64,000 nt of DNA from Burkholderiales bacterium (GCA_030683105.1 JAUXMZ010000078.1:1-64000); one strand, 5' to 3'; positions 43,167 through 52,081 are shown, counted from the first letter of the stretch. Made by a program: numbers and translations. Notes: generated by a model from the sequence alone, not told the origin.

Positions 43167-44357
43167 ATGTCTCATCCGCTGCAGGGCGTGCGCATACTCG
43201 AGCTGGGCCAGATCATCGCCGGCACCTATGGCTCGCAGGTGCTGTCTGACCTCGGCGCCGAGGTGATCAAGGTGGAAGCGCCCGAAGGCGATCTTGGCCG
43301 CAATCCGTCGGTGGCGCCGTACCGCGGCGTCAGCGGGTTGTTCCTGACTTACAACCGCAACAAAAAAAGCATAGTCATCAATCTCAAGACGGAAGCCGGG
43401 CGCGAGATCTTCTACAAACTGGTCAAGGTGTCCGATGTCGTCATCGATAACTTCCGGCCCGGCGTGCTGGAGCGGCTGAAAATCGATTATCCGACGTTGA
43501 GCCGCATTAACCCGCGCATCATCCAGTGTTCGGTCACCGGATTCGGCACCGCCGGCGCCTACAAGGATTACCCTGCGCTCGACATCATCATTCAGGCCAT
43601 CAGCGGCCACATGGCTATCACCGGAGAGCCGGGACGGCCGCCGGTGCGCGTGGGCATACCGCTGGCCGACCTGAGCGGCGGCATATTTTCCTGCAAGGGC
43701 ATACTGGCGGCGCTGTTCGACCGCGAACGCACCGGACAGGGACGGCGGGTCGAGTTGTCGATGTTTGATTCGATGCTGAACCTGCTCAGCTATATGGGCA
43801 CCATGTGGCTCACCAACGGTGAGTTGCCGCAGCCGCCGGGATCGGCTCACGATTACACCGTGCCGTGGCAGGCGTTCAAGGCACAGGACGGGTATGTAGT
43901 CGTCGCCACACGCCAGGAAGTATTCTGGCACAAACTGTGCGATGTGCTGGAAGAACCCAGCCTGACTGCAGATCCACGCTTTGTCACCAATACACTCCGC
44001 GTGGAGAACCGGGCGGTGCTGGTGCCGCAGCTTGAGCGCATTTTTCTGACGCGGACCGTGGCGGACTGGCTCGAACGTCTGCGTGCAGCAGAAGTGCCCG
44101 CGGCGCCGGTCAACAATCTGGACGGCGCTTTCGCCGAACCGCCGGTTGCGGAACGGGAGATGATCGTCGAATACGATCACCCTGAAGTCGGCACAGTGCG
44201 GCTGCCGGGCAATCCCATCAAAATGTCGGGCGTGACTGAAACCATTTCCAGGCCGGCGCCGCTACTGGGTCAGCATACCGGCGAAATCCTGAACCAGATC
44301 CTGGCCATGACGGACGAACAGATTGCGGCTTTGCGCAAACAGGGCGCGATCGGCTAA
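43167..44357 (+). CDS. CaiB/BaiF family III CoA-transferase
   Basis: The 396-residue protein starts at ATG 43167 (MSHPLQGVRILELGQ), preceded by AAGGAA. The motifs are LGAEVIKVEAPEGDLG, YNRNKKSIVINLK and catalytic Asp in IPLADLSGGIF. It is the third enzyme of this family in the window and the second in this cluster, which argues for two different acids or for forward and return CoA exchange. A nest of repeats follows. Confidence 0.88.
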   Translation: MSHPLQGVRILELGQIIAGTYGSQVLSDLGAEVIKVEAPEGDLGRNPSVAPYRGVSGLFLTYNRNKKSIVINLKTEAGREIFYKLVKVSDVVIDNFRPGVLERLKIDYPTLSRINPRIIQCSVTGFGTAGAYKDYPALDIIIQAISGHMAITGEPGRPPVRVGIPLADLSGGIFSCKGILAALFDRERTGQGRRVELSMFDSMLNLLSYMGTMWLTNGELPQPPGSAHDYTVPWQAFKAQDGYVVVATRQEVFWHKLCDVLEEPSLTADPRFVTNTLRVENRAVLVPQLERIFLTRTVADWLERLRAAEVPAAPVNNLDGAFAEPPVAEREMIVEYDHPEVGTVRLPGNPIKMSGVTETISRPAPLLGQHTGEILNQILAMTDEQIAALRKQGAIG

Positions 44358-44410
44358 GTCAACTTACGTAGAGTGCATTTTAATAAGATCAAAATCGATG
44401 CAACCGCCGA

Positions 44411-44441
44411 TGAATTCACTTTAATACCCGCTTGACGGGTA
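44411..44441 (-). repeat. type B palindromic repeat, inverted copy
   Basis: Read on the minus strand it is TACCCGTCAAGCGGGTATTA followed by AAGTGAATTC, matching 44571-44600 almost base for base. It splits a type C arm (GATGCAACCGCCGAT on one side, TCGATGAAAATC on the other). Confidence 0.6.
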
Positions 44442-44465
44442 CATCGATGAAAATCAGAAACAGTA

Positions 44466-44617
44466 AGCCACAGAGATCACAGAGATCACAGAGATCACAG
44501 AGAGGATCCGTAAAGATTATTTAAAACAATCAGATACGAATCATGTCTTGTTATTTGTTTTTCCTCTGTGTACCCGTCAAGCGGGTATTAAAATGAATTC
44601 TCTGTGTTCTCTGTGGC
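44466..44617. repeat. dispersed inverted repeat, type A (copy 4), carrying a type B insertion
   Basis: The left arm has four CACAGAGA units (44469-44504). The right arm begins CCTCTGTG (44563-44570), is broken by the type B unit, and resumes as CTCTGTGTTCTCTGTGGC (44600-44617). Confidence 0.65.
44571..44600 (+). repeat. type B palindromic repeat
   Basis: TACCCGTCAAGCGGGTATTA with a tail ending AATGAATTC. It lies inside the right arm of the type A repeat and is nearly identical to the inverted copy 130 bp upstream. Confidence 0.6.
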
Positions 44618-44653
44618 TAATGTCTTTGGGTTTTGACTTTGATCCTGTCGGCG

Positions 44654-44680
44654 TACCCGTCAAGCGGGTGTTGAAAAGAA
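44654..44680 (+). repeat. type B palindromic repeat
   Basis: ACCCGTCAAGCGGGT followed by GTTGAAAAGAA. It is slightly diverged from the two copies upstream. Confidence 0.55.
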
Positions 44681-44731
44681 GGTATTGAAAAGAATTCATC
44701 AGCGGCTGAATTGTTAAAGGGGGGGCGTTCC

Positions 44732-45181
44732 ATGAGAGGCATGTACTGGGAAGAGTGGGAAATCGGCGCGGAATTCGAAAGCCCGGCGCGCACCGTCACC
44801 GAAGCGGACATCACGCTGTTTGCCGGCCTGTCCGGAGATTACAATCCGTTGCATGTGAACGAGGAGTACTGCAAAGGCACGCAATTCGGCGGGCGCATCG
44901 CACACGGGCCGCTGGTATATGCAATCGCGGCGGGATTATTGTTTCAGCTTCATCTTTACGACGACACCCTGATCGCCTTTCTTGGTTTCGAAAACCTGAA
45001 ATTCACCAACCCCGTGAAGCCGGGCGATACCATACACGCCCGCATCAAGGTACTGGAGAAACGCGAGACGTCGCGTGCGGACCGCGGCGTGATGAAACGC
45101 CAGTTGGAGGTGTTGAACCAACGCGGAGAAGTTGTGCAGACAGGCATTCAGGCTTTCCTGTTGAAGCGGAAGCCGGGCTGA
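44732..45181 (+). CDS. MaoC-family (R)-hydratase
   Basis: The 149-residue single hot-dog protein starts at ATG 44732 behind a G-rich AAAGGGGGGG site. It has the hydratase-2 signature FAGLSGDYNPLHVNEEYCKG, in which Asp and His are catalytic, and GGRIAHGPL. It adds water to an enoyl- or mesaconyl-type CoA ester. It closes the CoA-transferase/CitE/dehydrogenase cluster and sits just before the ABC transporter operon. Confidence 0.88.
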   Translation: MRGMYWEEWEIGAEFESPARTVTEADITLFAGLSGDYNPLHVNEEYCKGTQFGGRIAHGPLVYAIAAGLLFQLHLYDDTLIAFLGFENLKFTNPVKPGDTIHARIKVLEKRETSRADRGVMKRQLEVLNQRGEVVQTGIQAFLLKRKPG

Positions 45182-45206
45182 CGACGGCAAAAAGTAGTAT
45201 GATTTC

Positions 45207-45227
45207 GACGGGCATTCGCGCCCCGTC
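45207..45227 (+). terminator. weak hairpin between the MaoC gene and livH
   Basis: GACGGG and CCCGTC pair around a 9-nt loop, followed by AGTTTCGTCTT. The stem is short and the T-run interrupted, so it may only attenuate transcription. Confidence 0.3.
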
Positions 45228-45284
45228 AGTTTCGTCTTGAATTAGCCCGAGCATACGGGCCCTGCGAAGTCAGGGAGAGCAGGA

Positions 45285-46145
45285 ATGAATACGCAGTTCT
45301 GGCTGATTCAGGCCTTTAACGGTATCTCCTACGGCGCCCTGCTGTTCCTCCTCGCCAGCGGCCTGACCCTGATTTTCGGCGTGATGCGCATAGTCAATCT
45401 CTCGCACGGCGCTTATTTCCTCCTGGGTGGTTACGTTGCGCTGTCGGTGATCGCGGCCACGGGTTCCTGGCTGCTGGCGCTGCCGGTGGCTGCCGCGGTC
45501 GTGGCGGTCATAGGATTATTGATGGAGCGGATTTTTCTGCGGCGGGTGGGCTTTGATCCGCTGCGGCAGGTGTTGTTGACTGTGGGATTTGCGTTCCTGT
45601 TTCAGCAGGCGGCGCTCGACATCTGGGGCGGAGACAATCTGGACATCACCCCGCCCGACATGTTGCGGGGGAGCACGGTCCTGGGAGGACTTCATTTCCC
45701 GATGTACCGGATCTTCATGATAGCCACAGCGATAGTGGTGGGCACTATCCTGTGGCTGATGATGGAAAAGACACGCGCTGGCGCCATGATACGGGCGGCG
45801 GTGGATGATTCCGAGATGGCGCGGGGCGTGGGTATCGATACCTCACGCGTCTCCATGTTCATCTTTGCCCTGGGCGCCTTTCTGGCGGGTCTGGGGGGCG
45901 TAGTCGGGGGGGCTTTCCTCGGTGTCTATCCGGGACTGGACTTCGAAATCCTGCCCATCGCCTTTGCCGTGGTGATCATCGGCGGCATGGGCAGCCTGAC
46001 GGGCGCGGCCGTAGGGAGCCTGATCGTCGGCCTGGCCGACAATTTCGGTAAAGCCCTGTTCCCGGAGATTTCGTATTTCACCCTCTACGCGCCCATGGTG
46101 CTGATATTGGCGCTGAAACCGACCGGCCTTTTCGGGAGAGAGTGA
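45285..46145 (+). CDS. livH: branched-chain amino acid ABC transporter permease LivH
   Basis: The 286-residue inner-membrane protein has about eight hydrophobic segments and the LivH features GLTLIFGVMRIVNLSHGA near residues 27-44 and GGMGSLTGAAVGSLIVG near 237-253. It pairs with LivM to form the membrane pore. Next to CoA-ester-degrading genes, the imported compound may be an organic or aromatic acid rather than an amino acid, as is common for this transporter class in Burkholderiales. Confidence 0.9.
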   Translation: MNTQFWLIQAFNGISYGALLFLLASGLTLIFGVMRIVNLSHGAYFLLGGYVALSVIAATGSWLLALPVAAAVVAVIGLLMERIFLRRVGFDPLRQVLLTVGFAFLFQQAALDIWGGDNLDITPPDMLRGSTVLGGLHFPMYRIFMIATAIVVGTILWLMMEKTRAGAMIRAAVDDSEMARGVGIDTSRVSMFIFALGAFLAGLGGVVGGAFLGVYPGLDFEILPIAFAVVIIGGMGSLTGAAVGSLIVGLADNFGKALFPEISYFTLYAPMVLILALKPTGLFGRE

Positions 46146-46149
46146 CGCC

Positions 46150-47133
46150 ATGTTTTTGACCGATCGCGGCAAACTCTGGACTGTCTTTGTGATCGTGCTG
46201 GCCCTCGCAATCCTGGCGCCTTTTGCCAGCGCGTATGTGATTCTGCTGGTCACCCAGGCTTTGATTTTAGCCATACTCGCGATGAGCCTGGACATCCTGC
46301 TTGGTTTTACTGGTCTGCCCTCGCTGGGTCAGGCGGCCTATCTGGGCATGGGCGCGTACCTGACGGCAATCCTGGCAACACGTTACGACTTCGGCCTGGG
46401 ATGGAGTTTTTGGGTGGTGATCGTGCTTGGCATACTGATAGGCGCCGCCACCGCCGCGCTTTTCGGGCTGTTTGCGATACGCGCGGCCGGCGTGTCTTTC
46501 CTGATGATTACCCTGGCGCTGGGCATGTGCGTCTGGGGGCTCGCCTACCGCTGGAATTCCATGACCGGCGGTGACAACGGCATCAACATTCCAGCGCGGC
46601 CGAAATTCGGCATCCAGTTGGCGGACGGCGTTACCTACTATTACCTGGTTTTGTTTTTTTTCGTCATGTCGCTGGCCATGCTTTATGTGCTGATCAAATC
46701 ACCGTTCGGACGCAGCCTGGTGGGGATCCGGGAGCGCGAACTGCGGATGCGTATCCTCGGATACAACACCTGGCTGCACAAATACATCGCATTCGTCATT
46801 GCCGGAGGGTTCGGCGGGCTGGCCGGGGTGTTGTGGGCGCACCTGAATGGTATCGTCAGTCCCCAGGTGGTGGTTTTGGCGACTTCTGTGGACGCGCTCC
46901 TGATGGTGGTCCTGGGCGGTCCCGGAACGCTGGTGGGGGGCGCCATCGGTGCCGCTGTCGTTGTCTTTCTTCGGGATTATCTCAGCACGGTAGTCCCGTG
47001 GTGGCAGTATGTGTTGGGCGGGGTTTATGTGCTGACGATTCTTTACCTGCCGGGCGGTTTGATGGGCATACCGGCGCGTATTCGCCGCTGGCGCGAGGAG
47101 CAAGCCGGTCCCGGGCAGGAGAAGAAACGGTAA
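46150..47133 (+). CDS. livM: branched-chain amino acid ABC transporter permease LivM
   Basis: The 327-residue polytopic protein has about ten hydrophobic stretches and the LivM motif AMSLDILLGFTGLPSLGQAA, plus LGGPGTLVGGAIGAAVVV near the C-terminus. It starts 4 bp after livH. A short charged tail ends the protein. Confidence 0.9.
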   Translation: MFLTDRGKLWTVFVIVLALAILAPFASAYVILLVTQALILAILAMSLDILLGFTGLPSLGQAAYLGMGAYLTAILATRYDFGLGWSFWVVIVLGILIGAATAALFGLFAIRAAGVSFLMITLALGMCVWGLAYRWNSMTGGDNGINIPARPKFGIQLADGVTYYYLVLFFFVMSLAMLYVLIKSPFGRSLVGIRERELRMRILGYNTWLHKYIAFVIAGGFGGLAGVLWAHLNGIVSPQVVVLATSVDALLMVVLGGPGTLVGGAIGAAVVVFLRDYLSTVVPWWQYVLGGVYVLTILYLPGGLMGIPARIRRWREEQAGPGQEKKR

Positions 47134-47160
47134 TCTGCATCTCACAAAGGAGATATAGCC

Positions 47161-48426
47161 ATGTTGCACAAACTCGGAGGTAGTTGCAGTTGGATGGTGG
47201 TGATGGGCTGTCTGGCGTTGGGCGTGAGTGTCAGCCGGACTTCGGCCGCCGCGGAGGAGTTGCGGATTGGCTTTGTTGCGCCGATGACAGGCGGTTTTGC
47301 CCAGGTCGGCAAGGACATGAGCAACGGCTTCCAGATGTACCTCGATGAAGTCGGCGGCAGTTTCGCGGGTGCCAAGGTGAAGTTCATCGTGGAAGATAGT
47401 GAAGCGAAGCCGCCGGTGGCCGTCCGCAAGGCTGAAAAGCTCGTGCTCCAGGACAAAGTGCATATGCTGGTCGGCGGACTGCTGGCTTCCACCGGGTACG
47501 CGCTGGCGCCGGTCAGCACACGGCAGAAAACGGTCTATATTGCCTCCGTTCCTTCAGCAGACGATTTGACACAGCGGCAAAGCGCCGATTATCCGTACGT
47601 GATCCGCACCGGCTGGTCCAGCTCGCAGCCCAGCCACCCGTTCGGAGAATGGGCCTGCCAGCAGGGATACAAACGCATCGTGACGATCGGCGCCGACTTT
47701 GCCTTCGGATACGAAGTCGTGGGCGGGTTCCAAAGAGCGTTCGAAAGTTGCGGTGGTAAAGTCATCCAGAAGATCTGGCCGCCGCTGGGGACCCAGGACT
47801 TCGGGCCGTACATTCCGACCCTCAAGAAAGACGCGGACGCGATATTTACCCTCATGGCCGGCCCCATGTCGCTGCAGTTTCCGAAGCAGCTGGCGGACGC
47901 GGGGATCAAGAAGCCCGTTCTGGGCGGCGGCACGAGCTATGACGAATTCGTGCTGCCTTCGATGGGCGATGAGGTCCACGGCCATGTCTCGGCCCTGCAG
48001 TACAGCGCCGCGCTGGACACGCCGAAGAACGCGGCCTTCGTGAAAAAGTACCGTGAAAAGTATGGCAAAGTGCCGTCGTACTATTCAGAGTCCAACTACA
48101 CGACGGCACAGATGATCCATGAGGTTTTCAAGAAGACCGGCGGCAAGTGGCCCGGCGCGCAGAAGTTCATCGAGACGCTCTCGAAAATGAAATTTGATGC
48201 GGTGCGCGGCCCCGTTCACTTTGACGATATGAGGAACCCCGTTCAAAACGTTTACATCAAGAAGATCGAGAGAAAGAAAATGTTCGGCTATCCGAACGAT
48301 GAACTCTGGAACACGGTGACCAAGACCTACCCGAACGTGAGCCAGTTCTGGAACTACGGTAAAACGGAGTTCCTGAAGCAACCGGTCTACAGCCGCGACT
48401 ATCCGCCCTGCAAGTTCTGCGAATGA
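47161..48426 (+). CDS. ABC transporter substrate-binding protein (LivK-like, Peripla_BP_6)
   Basis: The 421-residue protein has a Sec signal peptide (cleavage near AAA-EEL, about residue 31) and the two-lobed type I periplasmic-binding fold. It starts with LRIGFVAPMTGGFAQVGKDM and has a GLLASTGYA ligand segment. The C-terminus is unusual, ending in PPCKFCE with a CxxC pair. An AGGAG site precedes the ATG. A hairpin follows the stop and could favour high expression of this receptor over the ATPases. Confidence 0.88.
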   Translation: MLHKLGGSCSWMVVMGCLALGVSVSRTSAAAEELRIGFVAPMTGGFAQVGKDMSNGFQMYLDEVGGSFAGAKVKFIVEDSEAKPPVAVRKAEKLVLQDKVHMLVGGLLASTGYALAPVSTRQKTVYIASVPSADDLTQRQSADYPYVIRTGWSSSQPSHPFGEWACQQGYKRIVTIGADFAFGYEVVGGFQRAFESCGGKVIQKIWPPLGTQDFGPYIPTLKKDADAIFTLMAGPMSLQFPKQLADAGIKKPVLGGGTSYDEFVLPSMGDEVHGHVSALQYSAALDTPKNAAFVKKYREKYGKVPSYYSESNYTTAQMIHEVFKKTGGKWPGAQKFIETLSKMKFDAVRGPVHFDDMRNPVQNVYIKKIERKKMFGYPNDELWNTVTKTYPNVSQFWNYGKTEFLKQPVYSRDYPPCKFCE

Positions 48427-48439
48427 CGGAGTGATGGAC

Positions 48440-48468
48440 ACGGGGCCCGAGGGCCCCGTTTTGTTTTA
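48440..48468 (+). terminator. intrinsic terminator or attenuator after the receptor gene
   Basis: ACGGGGCCC and GGGCCCCGT pair around GA, followed by TTTGTTTT. It lies between the substrate-binding protein gene and livG, 20 bp before the livG start. Confidence 0.75.
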
Positions 48469-48486
48469 TCCAACAGGAATTCAAGC

Positions 48487-49257
48487 GTGACGCAGCCGAT
48501 AGAGCAGAGCGGATCATCCCCCGTTCTCGAATTGAAAGGCCTGTCCAAAAGTTTTGGCGGGCTCGATGCCGTTCAGGACGTAAATCTGAAAGTCTTTCCG
48601 GGTGATCGCAGGGCCATCATCGGCCCCAACGGCGCCGGAAAAACGACGCTCTTCAATCTCGTCACGGGCGTATATCCCGCGACTTCAGGACAGGTTCTGC
48701 TGTTTGGCCGGGACATCACAGGCTGGCCGAGCCACCGGCGTACGGCGCTCGGCATGGCGCGGACCTTCCAGGTCACCAGCCTCTTCCCCAAACTGACGGT
48801 TCTGGACAATGTGCTGCTGGCGATCAGCGGGCTGCGCAAGATGAAATTTGTGATGTGGCGGCTGCTTTCCTCCTACCGGGATCTCTATGATAAGGCGCAT
48901 CTTCTTCTGGAGAGTGTCGGCTACGCGGACCGCAAGCACGTGGAGGTCAGAAACCTTTCGCACGGCGAGCAGCGCCAGATTGAAATCGTGCTCGGCCTTG
49001 CCAGCGATCCGAAGATCCTCCTCCTCGATGAACCTGCCGCCGGTCTGGCCTCGGGGGAATCGCGTGAGATGGCAGAGTTCCTGAAGCAGCTCGATCCCGG
49101 TCTGGCCATACTCCTGATTGAGCACGACATGGATGTGGTGTTCGACGTCGTCGACCATATTACCGTCCTGCAATTCGGTAAATTGGTGGAGGAGGGGACA
49201 ACCGCACAAATCCGCCACAGCCCGAAGGTTCGGGAAATTTATCTGGGGACGGGCTGA
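48487..49257 (+). CDS. livG: ABC transporter ATPase LivG
   Basis: The 256-residue protein starts at GTG. Walker A is GPNGAGKTT, the signature is LSHGEQRQIEI (a variant of LSGGQ) and Walker B is LLLDEPAAGL, with H-loop His in LIEHDMDVVF. It energises the LivHM permease. It lies downstream of the hairpin at 48440 and 3 bp before livF. Confidence 0.92.
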   Translation: MTQPIEQSGSSPVLELKGLSKSFGGLDAVQDVNLKVFPGDRRAIIGPNGAGKTTLFNLVTGVYPATSGQVLLFGRDITGWPSHRRTALGMARTFQVTSLFPKLTVLDNVLLAISGLRKMKFVMWRLLSSYRDLYDKAHLLLESVGYADRKHVEVRNLSHGEQRQIEIVLGLASDPKILLLDEPAAGLASGESREMAEFLKQLDPGLAILLIEHDMDVVFDVVDHITVLQFGKLVEEGTTAQIRHSPKVREIYLGTG

Positions 49258-49260
49258 TTC

Positions 49261-49962
49261 ATGGCAATTCTCGAGGTGAGGGACATACACACCTATTACG
49301 GTGATGCCTACGTTCTCCAGGGACTGTCCCTGAATCTCGAAGAAGGGCAGATCCTGGGGCTGCTCGGCCGCAATGGGGTGGGCAAGTCGACGCTGGTGAA
49401 TTCTATCGTGGGTTTTGTCCCGCCGCGCCGGGGAAAAATATTTTTCAAGGGTGCGGACATCACCCATGTGTCATCGTTTGAAACGGTTCGCGCCGGGATG
49501 GGGCTGGTGCCGCAGGGGCGGCGGGTATTCCCCTCGCTGAGCGTGGAAGAAAACCTCAGGGTGGCCGGGCGGGGCGTTGGGCGCCATGGCTGGGACCTGG
49601 ATCGTGTCTATGAACTCTTTCCCCGCCTGCAGGAAAGAGGCGTCCAGCGCGCCAATACCCTGTCGGGCGGCGAGCAGCAGATGCTGGCCATAGGCCGCGC
49701 CCTCATGACCAACCCGGACTGCCTGATCATGGACGAGCCTTCCGAAGGGCTCGCCCCTATCGTCATCCAGGGGGTGTGGGAAGCGATCGGGAAACTGAAA
49801 CAGGAAGGCATGTCCATTCTGCTCGTCGAGCAAAATGCATCTTTGGCCATCAAACTCGTCGATTACGTGCATGTGATGAGCAAGGGGCAGGTGGTTTATT
49901 CTTCCGATGCGCCGGCGTTGTGGGCCAATGAAGAAGTCAAATCCAGTTATTTGGGTATTTAA
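49261..49962 (+). CDS. livF: ABC transporter ATPase LivF
   Basis: The 233-residue protein has Walker A GRNGVGKST, the signature LSGGEQQMLAIGRAL and Walker B LIMDEPSEGLAP. The H-loop position is Gln (LLVEQNAS), as usual for LivF. It forms a heterodimer with LivG. The operon order livH-M-receptor-G-F is standard. Confidence 0.92.
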   Translation: MAILEVRDIHTYYGDAYVLQGLSLNLEEGQILGLLGRNGVGKSTLVNSIVGFVPPRRGKIFFKGADITHVSSFETVRAGMGLVPQGRRVFPSLSVEENLRVAGRGVGRHGWDLDRVYELFPRLQERGVQRANTLSGGEQQMLAIGRALMTNPDCLIMDEPSEGLAPIVIQGVWEAIGKLKQEGMSILLVEQNASLAIKLVDYVHVMSKGQVVYSSDAPALWANEEVKSSYLGI

Positions 49963-49997
49963 TCCGGTAACGAAAGCGGTATGAAGAGGAGGGGAAA

Positions 49998-50996
49998 ATG
50001 GCGGTAATGCTGGGTCTCGACGCGATGCAGGGGTCGGTCAGCATGCGCGAGGCTATCGATCTGCTGGAACAGGCGCTTAAACACGAAGCTGCCGGCCGAA
50101 CCGTCGTATCGCCGAAGTTCATCACGGATTTGGGGGTGGGCGCGATGCGCTTGCTGGTGGCAGTCGATGCCCAGGCGGGTTACTGCGCCATGAAGGCCTA
50201 CCATACGATAGATGGTGTGGGCACGCGTTACATCGTCTCGCTTTACCGCCTGCAGGACGGCGAGTTGCTGGCGCTGCTCGACGGGCAACTCATAACCGAT
50301 ATGCGCACCGGTGCGGCCAGCGGTGTTGCTGCACGTAAAGTGCCGGTAAAAGGTCCAGTAAGCGCAGGCATCATCGGTTCCGGCAACCAGGCGCGCACGC
50401 AACTTGAAGCTTTGGCGTCCGTGTATCAAATCGAGTCCGTTGCTGTATTCAGCCCGACCGTGGAAAACCGCGAGCGCTTCGCACGGGAGATGGGTGGCTT
50501 GCTGGGAATCCCGGTTGCGGCAGTTGCCAGTGCAGAGGCTGCGGTTCGCGGACGTTCAGTGGTCATTGCGGCAAGCAGCGCGCGCAGCGCGGAGCCAGTG
50601 CTGCACGGCCAATGGCTGGAGAAGTGCCGGTTGTTGTGCGCAGTGGGCAACACGCGCAAACAGTTCAAGGAAGTTGATGTGCGGTGTTTTGGCGATGCCC
50701 GGCTTGTCATTGTCGATACACCGCATGCCATCGAAGAAGCCGGTGACTTGCGCGCCGCCAGGGAAGCAGGGGCTTTGCCGGATTCGAAGTGGCAGACGCT
50801 CGCGCAGGTTGCTTCGGGTGCGGTTGCAGTGCCGCCGGCCGGATTGGTGACATTCAAGTCAGTCGGTACGGCGTTGCAGGATCTGGCGCTGGCTGTTCGG
50901 TACTACGAGCGTTTGGGTGCGGCCGGGACATCCCCGTCTGTTTCGGATCTGGGTAGTTTGCGACAACCGGTGCGCGCCACTGAACCCCGGGTATGA
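49998..50996 (+). CDS. ornithine cyclodeaminase / mu-crystallin family protein
   Basis: The 332-residue protein has an N-terminal substrate domain with Arg and Lys in the ligand-binding segment (TVVSPKF, ITDMRTGAASG near 95-107) and a Rossmann loop GSGNQART near 127-134. Members are ornithine cyclodeaminases, alanine dehydrogenases or ketimine reductases. It starts 35 bp after livF and so probably acts on the transported compound or on an amino acid derivative in the same pathway. Confidence 0.85.
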   Translation: MAVMLGLDAMQGSVSMREAIDLLEQALKHEAAGRTVVSPKFITDLGVGAMRLLVAVDAQAGYCAMKAYHTIDGVGTRYIVSLYRLQDGELLALLDGQLITDMRTGAASGVAARKVPVKGPVSAGIIGSGNQARTQLEALASVYQIESVAVFSPTVENRERFAREMGGLLGIPVAAVASAEAAVRGRSVVIAASSARSAEPVLHGQWLEKCRLLCAVGNTRKQFKEVDVRCFGDARLVIVDTPHAIEEAGDLRAAREAGALPDSKWQTLAQVASGAVAVPPAGLVTFKSVGTALQDLALAVRYYERLGAAGTSPSVSDLGSLRQPVRATEPRV

Positions 50997-51033
50997 CGTC
51001 ACGGGCCACTTAAAAACCACAGGAGATGACATC

Positions 51034-52038
51034 ATGTCTTGGATACGCGTGTTGAAAGGAATGGCGCTGTGTGTCGCAGGCCTTGCCGCAGCGAGCCTGA
51101 ACTGGGCGCCCGAGGCGCGGGCACAGTCCCCCTGGAAGCCTGACAAGCCTGTGGAGATTGTGTTGCCCACAGGGGCCGGCGGGACGAACGATCAAATGGC
51201 GCGGCTGATCCAGAAGGCGTTGCAGGACCAGAAGCTCGTCAGTGTGCCGACGCTGGTCATGAACAAGGCTGGCGGCAACCAGAGCCTGGCGGTCGTGTAT
51301 CTGAACCAGCACGCAGCCGATCCGCACTACCTGCTTTATTCGACCGCAACCGTGTTTACCAATGAAATTGCGGGGCTGACCAAGCAGCGTTACACCGAGC
51401 TGACACCGATTGCGCTGCTGCTGGTCGACTACACCGTCATATCGGTGAAAGCGGATTCGCCGCTCAAGAGCATGCGTGATCTGGTGGCCCGGTTGAAGGC
51501 GGATCCCGAATCGATCGCATTCGGCCTGGTCAGCCGCGGCGGTCCCAACCATCTCGCCGCGGCGCAGGCGATGAAGGCGGCGGGCATAGAATCGAAGAAA
51601 CTCAAGCTCGTGGTGTTCAAGACCAATGCGGAAACGGCAACCGCTGTCGCAGGCGGGCATATACACGCCATGGTTTCTTCGGTCAGCGCAGCGCTGCCGC
51701 AGGTGGAAGCGGGCAATGCGCGCATTTTGGGCATCGCGGCGCCGCAGCGCCAGACTGGCAAACTCGCCCAGGTGCCCACCATGCGAGAAGAAGGGATGAA
51801 CGCGACGGGTATTCCCAACTGGCGCGGGATTATGGGCGCGAAGGGCATCACTGCCGAGCAGTCGGCGTTCTGGAGCAGGGCGTTCGCGAAAGTCACGGCT
51901 ACCGAGGATTGGCTGCAGCAACTCGATAAGAATAATGTCGCGCCGCATTACCTGGCGGGGGATGACTTGACCAAATGGCTGGCCGCCGCATACGAGGATA
52001 CGCGGACGGTGATGGCCGATCTCGGGCTCGTGAAATAG
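51034..52038 (+). CDS. Bug/TctC-like periplasmic solute-binding protein, divergent
   Basis: The 334-residue protein starts at ATG 51034 behind AGGAG. The signal peptide ends near ARA-QS (about residue 30). It has LPTGAGGTNDQMARL and MNKAGGNQS in place of the usual PGG and NRPGA motifs, and DPHYLLYST where others have PDGYTL. It is closer to TctC at 30516 than to the typical Bug set. It precedes the four DapA-family genes by 43 bp, a likely pathway link. Confidence 0.85.
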   Translation: MSWIRVLKGMALCVAGLAAASLNWAPEARAQSPWKPDKPVEIVLPTGAGGTNDQMARLIQKALQDQKLVSVPTLVMNKAGGNQSLAVVYLNQHAADPHYLLYSTATVFTNEIAGLTKQRYTELTPIALLLVDYTVISVKADSPLKSMRDLVARLKADPESIAFGLVSRGGPNHLAAAQAMKAAGIESKKLKLVVFKTNAETATAVAGGHIHAMVSSVSAALPQVEAGNARILGIAAPQRQTGKLAQVPTMREEGMNATGIPNWRGIMGAKGITAEQSAFWSRAFAKVTATEDWLQQLDKNNVAPHYLAGDDLTKWLAAAYEDTRTVMADLGLVK

Positions 52039-52081
52039 GCGCCGGCCGTAACAGCAGCAGTGCAGTACTCACAGTAAGGAC

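Larger units (their letters stand above)
44358..44731. other. intergenic nest of dispersed repeats
   Basis: No gene lies in this 374-bp stretch. It contains a broken type C repeat arm (about 44390-44410) interrupted by an inverted type B copy (44411-44441), a type A copy (44466-44617) with a second type B copy inside its right arm (44571-44600), and a third type B copy (44654-44680). Confidence 0.65.
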
